Assembly (NCBI GenBank): GCA_003647375.1
Contig: QMMS01000317.1
Location: 1 to 5,463, forward strand
Length of the DNA: 5,463 nt
Reading direction: 5' to 3'
Source: Deltaproteobacteria bacterium
GTDB taxonomy: Bacteria > Desulfobacterota > Desulfobacteria > Desulfobacterales > B30-G6
Part shown: in pieces, positions 1-5,236 of the stretch
Numbering within the stretch: the first letter of the stretch is position 1
Layout: every line of letters starts with the position of its first letter
Notes under the pieces: generated by a model
The model's database searches: none
Told to the model about the DNA's origin: nothing
What the model saw: the letters and a program-made list of their open reading frames with translations, nothing else
Made by a program: the position numbers and the translations under genes

Positions 1-978
1 GGAGTGACAACGCCGTTATGGGCCTATGAAGTGGTTGTATTGCCGGGCAATGAAGCGGTTATAGACTGGCTCAAAGCGGAAAACTGGTGGGGCGAGATTA
101 AAAAAGGGGAGCAGCTCCTGGTCCCGAAGATAATGATAACGGGCATCTCCCCCCGGTGGCAGAAAAACGCCGCCAATATGCCGGTTCCTCAGAAAAAGGG
201 AATATTCTATCGTGTTATTCTACCGTTGGCCATGCATGCCAACGAAATGGTGCTGGACCGGCGCAAAAAAATGAAGGGGATGGACACGGTGCTCGCCGGC
301 AATGGCAAACTGTCCCCCGAGGAGATTGCCTGGCTGCGCGATCTGGCTGTGACCCTGCGCATTACAAAACGCGAGAAAGCCGAACAGATGAGCGATCCGG
401 CCGAGCTCCGTAAGGTCATCGACCAGGCGCTGTACAAGTTGGATGTGATCCCTGCGGGCATGGTGCTTGGTCAGGCAGCGTACGAGAGCGGCTACGGCAC
501 CTCACGCTTTGCCGCCAAGGGCAATGCCCTGTTTGGCCAGTGGACCTACGGCGGCAAGGGGCTGGTACCCGAACAACAGCGTAAGGAATTGGGTGACCAC
601 CGCATCGCGGCTTATGATTGGCCCTTTGACAGCGTGCGCGGTTACTTTATTAACCTGAGCTCTCATCCGGCTTACGAGGACTTTCGTCGCTTGCGGGCTG
701 AAATGAAGGCTGCCGGCCAACCCCTGAGTTCCATGAAATTGATCGAAGGTCTGAAAAGCTATTCCGAACGTGGCCAGAAATACGTGGACACCTTAAAGGG
801 CATCATCCGTGTCAACCACCTGGCCACGGCCGACAATGCCGTTTTCCGGGACGAGCCCATGCGGTTCCTACTCACGACCGCCGATGAGGCCGCGGCTGCC
901 AAGCTGCGCAAGGACATCAAGGCCATGCAGAAATCAGGTGAGATCGAAAAGATTGTAAAAAGGATGCGGCTGGAGTAA
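1..978 (+). CDS. Bax-like peptidoglycan glucosaminidase (GH73 type), 5' end outside window
   Basis: This is a cell-wall hydrolase of the Bax / mannosyl-glycoprotein endo-beta-N-acetylglucosaminidase-like family, expected to cut N-acetylglucosaminyl bonds in peptidoglycan in the periplasm. Numbering from the GTG at position 4 (324 codons), residues 66-87 (FYRVILPLAMHANEMVLDRR region) match the segment that precedes the catalytic domain in Bax proteins. Residues about 103-270 form the domain itself. The signature QAAYESGYGTSRFA (157-170) carries the putative catalytic Glu161 and is followed by GNALFGQW (173-180). The distal SYSERGQKYV (252-261) also fits the family. The frame is open to the left edge and no ribosome site or signal peptide is visible, so the GTG is probably internal and the true start lies upstream. 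The last ~45 residues do not belong to the GH73 fold and resemble the end of a family-3 solute-binding protein (see findings). The family call is confident; the substrate is inferred from the family. Confidence 0.85.
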   Translation, partial: GVTTPLWAYEVVVLPGNEAVIDWLKAENWWGEIKKGEQLLVPKIMITGISPRWQKNAANMPVPQKKGIFYRVILPLAMHANEMVLDRRKKMKGMDTVLAGNGKLSPEEIAWLRDLAVTLRITKREKAEQMSDPAELRKVIDQALYKLDVIPAGMVLGQAAYESGYGTSRFAAKGNALFGQWTYGGKGLVPEQQRKELGDHRIAAYDWPFDSVRGYFINLSSHPAYEDFRRLRAEMKAAGQPLSSMKLIEGLKSYSERGQKYVDTLKGIIRVNHLATADNAVFRDEPMRFLLTTADEAAAAKLRKDIKAMQKSGEIEKIVKRMRLE

Positions 979-1075
979 TAAATCTTCATGAGTATTTGAC
1001 AATATTCGGAAATGTTAAAGGAATATTGTATTGAAATATCCAGTGGAACCCTGAATTCGGGGAATGAAGATTTAT
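978..1075. repeat. Nested inverted repeats just after the Bax-like gene
   Basis: A perfect 12-bp inverted repeat (ATAAATCTTCAT at 978-989, its complement at 1064-1075) encloses a perfect 8-bp inverted repeat (CAATATTC at 1000-1007, GAATATTG at 1021-1028, 13-nt loop). A smaller dyad centred on GAATTC (1049-1062) lies beside it. The outer left arm begins in the last base of the upstream stop codon. The block could fold as a branched RNA at the 3' end of the transcript, or be a tiny MITE-like element of about 98 bp. I see no target-site duplication beside the arms and no match to a known RNA family. Confidence 0.5.
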
Positions 1076-1086
1076 GTTAAATTAAA

Positions 1087-1119
1087 GCCTGCATCTGCAT
1101 GGCCCATGCAGATACAGGC
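1087..1119. terminator. Long near-perfect hairpin, probable transcription terminator
   Basis: Bases 1087-1102 pair with 1104-1119 over 16 positions with one C/A mismatch (1092/1114). The core is ATCTGCATGG facing CCATGCAGAT. It is followed by CTTTAT on the plus strand and by TTTAATTT on the minus strand, so it could end transcripts from either side. It lies 108 bp after the Bax-like stop codon. The T-tracts are short, so termination is inferred rather than certain. Confidence 0.5.
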
Positions 1120-1125
1120 CTTTAT

Positions 1126-1145
1126 CATCGATCTCGAGATCGATG
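1126..1145. repeat. Perfect 20-bp palindrome
   Basis: CATCGATCTCGAGATCGATG is identical to its reverse complement and is centred on CTCGAG. It starts only 6 bp after the preceding hairpin. It may be a dimeric protein-binding site or part of the same terminator/relic block. No T-tract follows it. The palindrome is certain; its role is unknown. Confidence 0.6.
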
Positions 1146-1462
1146 CAGTCCGCGGTCAAACCGGTGGACAACTGCTTAGCAATCCGGTTCTGGAAATAAT
1201 TCCGTTAATCCCCGAATACCCAGATGTCATATCCTTTTTTCATAATTGCTCTTGGTGTCTTGGTGTCTTCGTGGCCATAAAATATAGTTCTTAGCGTCTT
1301 CATGTTTTCCGAGAAATATTGAAATGCCTTGAATAAAATTGGTTTTAGAGCCGGTTTTTTCTTTTCAATTTTCTCCAAGCATAAATTGTGCTAATGTATC
1401 TGAATCGTCATTTTTGTCAGTGTCAATGCAATCCGTTTCGCTCATTTACGGCATGAAAGGCC

Positions 1463-2023
1463 ATGATGGAAAAAAACAGCACCTTTAAAACAAATCAAAA
1501 GGTGACGCTGGTTATTGCCACCCGGACCGAGATGGGATTTACCGCCACCATTGACGGGACCCAGGAGGGTATTCTATATAAAAACGAAGTCTTTCAACCG
1601 CTGAAAGTCGGGGAAAAGATCAGCGGATATGTAAAGAAAGTACGGGATGACGGGAAAATTGACCTTTGCCTGCAAAAGCCTGGTTACAAGGCTGTGGATG
1701 CCTTATCCGCGAGCATCATGTATAAATTGCGGCACCAGAAGGGATTCTTGGCCGTGACGGATAAAAGCCGGCCCGAAGTCATTGCCGAACTTTTTGGTGT
1801 CAGCAAAAAAGTGTTCAAGAAAACGCTCGGCAACCTGTATAAAAAAAGAATGATCACTCTCGAAGAAGACGGCATCCGGATCAGGGAAAAGGATAAAGAT
1901 ACAAGCGCCGGTTCCCCCAATAGGCGGCATGCTAATCGTTTTTCAAAGGGCCCCCGGCACGGTTCCTCTCAACGCAGAGGCGCCAAGGGTGCAGCGCCTA
2001 AAATAAAAAAATCGAGAACGTGA
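1463..2023 (+). CDS. Half-length CvfB-type S1 RNA-binding protein
   Basis: This is a putative RNA-binding protein of 186 residues (185 if the second ATG is used). Residues about 12-71 form an S1-like OB-fold domain with ILYKNEVFQPLKVGEKISGY (37-56) and VRDDGKIDLCLQKPG (60-74), the signature of the last S1 domain of CvfB/YitL proteins. Residues about 80-140 match the winged-helix domain that closes those proteins, including FGVSKKVFKKTLGNLYKK (111-128). Residues 144-186 are a low-complexity Arg/Lys-rich tail that would favour RNA binding. Family members usually have about 280 residues with earlier S1 domains, which are absent here: an in-frame TGA lies at 1454-1456, directly before the ORF, and the DNA upstream shows no S1 coding trace. 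The likely ribosome site GAAAGG (1455-1460) sits 2 nt from ATG 1463 and 5 nt from ATG 1466, favouring 1466. It could be a genuine short form or the surviving 3' part of a broken gene. It appears monocistronic. Confidence 0.75.
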   Translation: MMEKNSTFKTNQKVTLVIATRTEMGFTATIDGTQEGILYKNEVFQPLKVGEKISGYVKKVRDDGKIDLCLQKPGYKAVDALSASIMYKLRHQKGFLAVTDKSRPEVIAELFGVSKKVFKKTLGNLYKKRMITLEEDGIRIREKDKDTSAGSPNRRHANRFSKGPRHGSSQRRGAKGAAPKIKKSRT

Positions 2024-2055
2024 GAAAAAAAAAGGGGCGTTTTCTCTACGAACAC

Positions 2056-2495
2056 CTATTTAATCTCCGGATCGATGGGAATTCTAATCAGCGCGTTTTC
2101 AAAGACACCGTCGAAAACGATCTGGCCGGTTTTGCGGTTCATCATGCTGAAGTTCATGGTGTTGGTGTTGAGCGAGGCCATTTCGGGTTTGACGGATACA
2201 ATCTGGGCGATGCGTTGTTCAGGCGTGGCACCATGGCCACGGCAGAACTCAGGTTCACGATCAGGTTTGGCGACTTGGCCCGGATGGCGTCATAGGTGAC
2301 CTGGATCCTGTCTATTTCGTGGGTGGGGAATCCATCGTCCCGGCGGGCATGGACATGTACCATGGCCGCTCCTGCCTGGTGTGCTTTGTAGGCCTCTTCG
2401 GCAAATTCTTCGGGTGTGTAGGGTACGGCCGGGTTGTTGTCCTTGAACGAAGCCGCACCGGCCAGGGCGGCAGTGATGATTACCCTTTGATACAT
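2056..2495 (-). pseudogene. BKACE (DUF849, beta-keto acid cleavage enzyme) pseudogene, frameshifted and truncated
   Basis: Intact BKACE enzymes are zinc-dependent and cleave beta-keto acids with acetyl-CoA, for example 3-keto-5-aminohexanoate in lysine fermentation. The N-terminal strand VIITAALAGA, the NPAVPYTPEEFAEEAYKAHQ segment, the metal-binding VHVHAR (His47 and His49) and IVNLSSAVAM are all recognisable. After Met88 the frame goes wrong. Restoring one base at 2231-2232 (CC read as CCC on the plus strand) recovers GATPEQRIAQIVSVKPEMAS, LNTNTMNFSMMNRKTGQIVF and DGVFENAL, all family-like. Family similarity then stops and a TAG lies at 2058-2056. Only about 146 of some 275-300 residues remain, so the C-terminal Zn-ligand Glu and the neighbouring active-site residues of the family are lost. 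The start ATG 2495 is chosen because GAGG (2505-2502) stands 6 nt before it; ATG 2498 and TTG 2507 are alternatives. Uncorrected, translation ends at a TGA about 34 codons past the shift. Confidence 0.85.
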
Positions 2496-2602
2496 CATAT
2501 GCCTCAATCGGAATTTATAACCCCCCCAATCCGCAATTCTACCAATAGTTTTTTTCTCCCATTGTGATAAATACTTAGTTCACTTTGTCCGTCTTCGCAG
2601 AA

Positions 2603-2624
2603 AACCACGGGCATGCCCGTGGTT
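2603..2624. repeat. Perfect 22-bp palindrome, possible terminator
   Basis: Bases 2603-2624 equal their own reverse complement (arms AACCACGGGCA / TGCCCGTGGTT). On the minus strand the hairpin is followed by TTTTC, so it could end minus-strand transcription coming from the kinase gene, about 330 bp away. On the plus strand it is preceded by AA and followed by TTGAATTC, a poor terminator. Hairpins of this GC-rich type also occur at ends of IS200/IS605-like elements, but no transposase fragment is visible nearby. Confidence 0.55.
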
Positions 2625-2698
2625 GAATTCCCGAATATGAACAGATGGTTATTAAATGTTAAAAACGCACCTGATAATAGGCAGAGAAAAAGAAGAGC

Positions 2699-2878
2699 AT
2701 GCTACAGGATGACATGATAAAAAAACTGAATATAGAAGATATTGGTTATTATGGAAAACAGCTCGATACGCTAAACAGAGTTGATTTGATTGGGCTTTGC
2801 CTCCAATTATCTCAAACTATTTATGAATGCTCACACAAAGAACATACCATAAAAGATAGAAGCTATTCTGAAGAATAG
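2699..2878 (+). CDS. Possible small ORF, AT-rich, function unknown
   Basis: A 59-codon frame runs from ATG 2699 to TAG 2876-2878. AGGA (2706-2709) sits 4 nt before an internal ATG at 2714, so a 54-residue product starting MIKKLNIEDIGYYGK may be the real one. A -10-like GATAAT lies at 2673-2678 without a good -35. The product is hydrophilic with a leucine-rich helical stretch (LDTLNRVDLIGLCLQLSQ), two cysteines and no signal peptide or membrane segment. GC content is about 33% by my count, clearly lower than the flanking genes, which suggests acquired DNA or plain non-coding AT-rich spacer. I do not recognise a family. Apart from this ORF and the palindrome, nothing else is supportable between 2508 and 2957. 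Confidence 0.35.
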   Translation: MLQDDMIKKLNIEDIGYYGKQLDTLNRVDLIGLCLQLSQTIYECSHKEHTIKDRSYSEE

Positions 2879-2957
2879 TGATACCTTACGGTAAAAGAGC
2901 GGTTGTCAAAATAACATTACAAATGTCGTGGCTTCATTCAGGACAATATCCGTACGA

Positions 2958-4901
2958 TTAGGGATGATTTTGTTTCAAAGGCAGTTCCAGGACAACAACA
3001 GTTCCCGGTCTGGATGTAATGGACAAGGCGCCGCCGATCTTTTGTGCCCTGGCTTTCATATTTGCAAGGCCCTTGCCGTGAACAATGCTTTTCCCGAAAC
3101 CAATGCCGTCATCCTGAACAGACAACCGTAAGTTTGCTGCATCAGCGGATAGGTGGACTTGCACGGAATCGGCCTTGGCATGCTTGGTGGCATTGGTCAA
3201 TGCTTCCTTGTAAATCTGCAGAAGGTTCAAGAAAAGGACCGGGTCCGGTCTTTTTATGTCATCAACGATATCGGCGCTAAAGTGAAAGATCATACCTCTC
3301 GACGCCAGTAATTTTTCACCGAATTGACGGAACTTGGCCTCCAGAATTGGCCAGTCCGTGTCATCTTCATCGAGGCTTTGCATGAAATTACCGATTTCGA
3401 TGAGACTTTCACTCGAGTGTTCGGAGATATTTGCCAATGCTTCCTTCATTTCAGGTATGGAAGTGCTGCTGCGTCCCATTTCAGAAATGAATTTTATGTT
3501 GGTTATTAGACCGCCGATGCCGTCATGAAGATCCCTGAGCAGTTCTTCCTTTTCCACAGACTTTATTTCAAGTTGGGCTGTATATTTTTTCAGACGGTTT
3601 TGAACCTTTATGAACAAGCGTCTTTGAATCAGTTCGAGGCTGAGAATAAACACCATCATAGCCCAGGGCACGTACGAGGACGATGATTCGATTTTGTCCA
3701 GCCCCGCCAACGAGTCATGAATACCCGCTAAAATCACGGGGAGGAACCCGCAGAGATAAATTCGGGCCTGCGCGTCCTTTTTTGCGAAGGCATCCCAGCT
3801 GATGATGCCTATGATCATGAACATTTCCAGGATTAACAACCAGCGCAGGATGTTTAGCAGCAAGGTCCCGATGGAAATAGGTGCCAGGGCATATAGGGCC
3901 AGAAGGAAAGACAGCTGGCACACAGCAGCATACACTGCATGCAGGATCCAGAGGCGGTGTAAAAAATTGCCGGGACGGGCCCTGAATGTCTGCCATACGA
4001 ATCCGATGGCGCCGACCGGTATAATTGTCATGGACACGATGTACAGATTGAACCAGAAGACAGGAGCGAATAATATCACGTCTTTGAGGGTGGTGACATT
4101 GATGGTATAGAGACCAAGTGCCAGTGCCAGCACACCGAACATGGGGATGGCACCGGTGGTTTTGATGTTATGCCGATAGCTGAAGAAATCTAAAAGGCCG
4201 ATCAGGACCATGAAGATGCCGATGACGAGCTTGTTGATATCCTTTCGTACAATGGATTGGTATATGCTTGATTTCGAGCCGATGTACACCCGGCCCCTTA
4301 TGCCGATATTGGAATAATCCGAAAAAACGTGGATTACGAGGGTTTGGCCCAGGTGTTGTATGTCGAGCGGGATGATATGTGAGGATATACCAGAGATATG
4401 GCCCTCGCCACGGGAATTCATTCTGCCGAACTCGTGGATTAACTGTTCACCGACATAGGCCCGGAACGTCAGCAAGATTCCCCTTCCATCAATGAGAAGC
4501 GCCGGCTCCGACCAACTGCCTGCCGGGATTGTGTGTCTCAGGAAAAGCAGGTTACGGCCGTTTCGCTCCGGGGGATTCAAAGGATAGACGATGGGCTTCC
4601 ATTCCTTTTCTATCGGGAGCATCATTTCATCTGTATTCTTTTGGCCGTCGGTAGTCGTTCGGTTATCCCATTGGTACTCCCACCCTTTGGACATTTTTTC
4701 CAGAAGGGCTTCGTTAAAATCGGTGCCGGGTGTCTCGCTTTGTAGAAAATGTTGAAAAAAGCCTGCTGCAGGTCCAAATAGGAACAGTAAGAGGAAAAGG
4801 ATGGATAAATATATATAGGGCCTTGAAAAATAAGTATTTATAAATCTTTCTGGTGTGCGGGTCGGCTTTCCGCCGTTACCTTGTTGATCGGTTGTCTTCA
4901 T
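2958..4901 (-). CDS. Membrane sensor histidine kinase with periplasmic and seven-helix sensor (7TMR-DISM-like, HisKA_3)
   Basis: This is the sensor kinase of a two-component system: it autophosphorylates on His and passes phosphate to a response regulator, almost certainly the divergent one at 5237. In the 647-residue product an N-terminal anchor spans about 29-50. A periplasmic domain follows at about 51-222, with a beta-rich stretch (ALLIDGRGILLTFRAYVGEQ) like the ligand domains of 7TMR-DISM receptors. Seven hydrophobic helices lie at about 223-427, then a short coiled linker. The HisKA_3 box is LLRDLHDGIGG with His459. The HATPase domain (about 555-643) shows the N-box YKEALTNATKHA (564-575), DDGIGF (597-602) and GKGLANMKARA (609-619), so the kinase looks complete. 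The ligand is not predictable. ATG 4901 is chosen over an in-frame TTG at 4937 because it has an AGGGG just upstream, though only 1 nt away. An inverted 10-mer overlaps this start region. Confidence 0.9.
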   Translation of the reverse strand: MKTTDQQGNGGKPTRTPERFINTYFSRPYIYLSILFLLLFLFGPAAGFFQHFLQSETPGTDFNEALLEKMSKGWEYQWDNRTTTDGQKNTDEMMLPIEKEWKPIVYPLNPPERNGRNLLFLRHTIPAGSWSEPALLIDGRGILLTFRAYVGEQLIHEFGRMNSRGEGHISGISSHIIPLDIQHLGQTLVIHVFSDYSNIGIRGRVYIGSKSSIYQSIVRKDINKLVIGIFMVLIGLLDFFSYRHNIKTTGAIPMFGVLALALGLYTINVTTLKDVILFAPVFWFNLYIVSMTIIPVGAIGFVWQTFRARPGNFLHRLWILHAVYAAVCQLSFLLALYALAPISIGTLLLNILRWLLILEMFMIIGIISWDAFAKKDAQARIYLCGFLPVILAGIHDSLAGLDKIESSSSYVPWAMMVFILSLELIQRRLFIKVQNRLKKYTAQLEIKSVEKEELLRDLHDGIGGLITNIKFISEMGRSSTSIPEMKEALANISEHSSESLIEIGNFMQSLDEDDTDWPILEAKFRQFGEKLLASRGMIFHFSADIVDDIKRPDPVLFLNLLQIYKEALTNATKHAKADSVQVHLSADAANLRLSVQDDGIGFGKSIVHGKGLANMKARAQKIGGALSITSRPGTVVVLELPLKQNHP

Positions 4902-4902
4902 A

Positions 4903-4912
4903 CCCCTAGTCG
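4903..4912 (-). promoter_or_regulatory. Candidate operator, kinase-side copy of CGACTAGGGG
   Basis: CGACTAGGGG reads on the minus strand immediately before the kinase ATG and supplies its only Shine-Dalgarno-like bases. It sits inside a dyad, CATAC (4899-4903) and GTATG (4912-4916), that overlaps the start codon. The same 10-mer occurs in opposite orientation at 5150-5159 before the response regulator. A regulator bound here could block kinase transcription or translation. The repeat is seen; the role is inferred. Confidence 0.4.
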
Positions 4913-4933
4913 TATGTAAATGCTTCCAAAATG

Positions 4934-5068
4934 TCAAGGAACGGTGCTTTTATTAGACGGAATGCGCACCTGCATTGCCGCGGCTGACAACCGCCTGGCA
5001 TAGGCTGCAGCACCGAGTAAGATTTTTTTACCCTTGGAATCCATCTTTCTACCCATTGATTTTATCAT
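4934..5068 (-). CDS. Possible tiny basic ORF upstream of the kinase
   Basis: A 44-codon frame on the minus strand starts at ATG 5068 (or ATG 5056 or 5044) and ends at TGA 4936-4934. That stop overlaps the alternative TTG start of the kinase by two bases and leaves 32 bp to the preferred ATG. The peptide is Lys/Arg-rich with an alanine-rich middle (KKILLGAAAYARRLSAAAM). No convincing ribosome site precedes any of the starts. It could be a leader peptide or simply an open frame in the divergent spacer; I recognise no family. Confidence 0.2.
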   Translation of the reverse strand: MIKSMGRKMDSKGKKILLGAAAYARRLSAAAMQVRIPSNKSTVP

Positions 5069-5149
5069 AACACTGCGCTAATGGCTACCTTAAGTAGAAT
5101 TTGCTTCCGTAGCAGCGACAAAACATGAACAGCGGGTTATGGGTAACCC

Positions 5150-5159
5150 CGACTAGGGG
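5150..5159 (+). promoter_or_regulatory. Candidate operator, regulator-side copy of CGACTAGGGG
   Basis: This is the second copy of the 10-mer found before the kinase, here on the plus strand 77 bp before the response-regulator ATG. It forms CCCC-GACTA-GGGG and adjoins a dyad GGGTTA-TGGG-TAACCC (5134-5149), making a compact symmetrical region at 5134-5165. This placement fits a binding site for the response regulator controlling its own gene, but that is inference. Confidence 0.4.
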
Positions 5160-5236
5160 GATAACATAGCCTTTGAAAATAAAAGTCTGTATGCTAACCT
5201 GAAATTATGATCACATGGTGAATCCAGGGAAGAATT

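Larger units (their letters stand above)
1082..1303 (-). pseudogene. Possible relic ORF interrupted by one stop
   Basis: On the minus strand an ATG at 1303-1301 opens a frame of 32 codons that meets TAA at 1207-1205. The same frame then runs 40 more codons to TAA at 1084-1082. The first part contains GHEDTKTPR, a peptide type I recall as common at the start of GxxExxY-family genes and in intergenic relics of them. The second part (RIAKQLSTGLTADCIDLEID) is protein-like but not identifiable; a BON-type strand pattern is only a loose resemblance. No good ribosome site precedes the ATG and the frame crosses two palindromes. Chance open frame is the main alternative. Confidence 0.2.

Noticed and set aside
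1064..1294. 76-codon plus-strand frame starting MKIYVKLK
   Set aside because: It begins in the arm of an inverted repeat and runs straight through a hairpin and a 20-bp palindrome, has no ribosome site and resembles no family.
2020..2295. Plus-strand frames over 2020-2299
   Set aside because: They are antisense to the recognisable BKACE pseudogene; the minus strand carries the family similarity.
3715..3996. Minus-strand frame inside the kinase gene, and several plus-strand frames opposite it
   Set aside because: They are alternative-frame shadows of the continuous kinase coding region, which has clear domain motifs.
4909..4937. TTGACA (4937-4932, minus strand) with TACGAC 17 bp on, as a kinase promoter
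   Set aside because: The -35 is perfect but the -10 matches only 3 of 6, and transcription would start at the ATG itself, needing a leaderless message. Too weak to call.
2899..4994. Inverted 10-bp match TGACAACCGC at 2899-2908 and 4985-4994 flanking the kinase gene
   Set aside because: The match stops at 10 bp. Many such pairs are expected by chance in a 5.4 kb window and nothing else suggests element ends.
4995..5010. TGGC...TGC reminiscent of a sigma-54 -24/-12 promoter
   Set aside because: The GC element is about two bases too close to the GG element, so the invariant spacing is not met.
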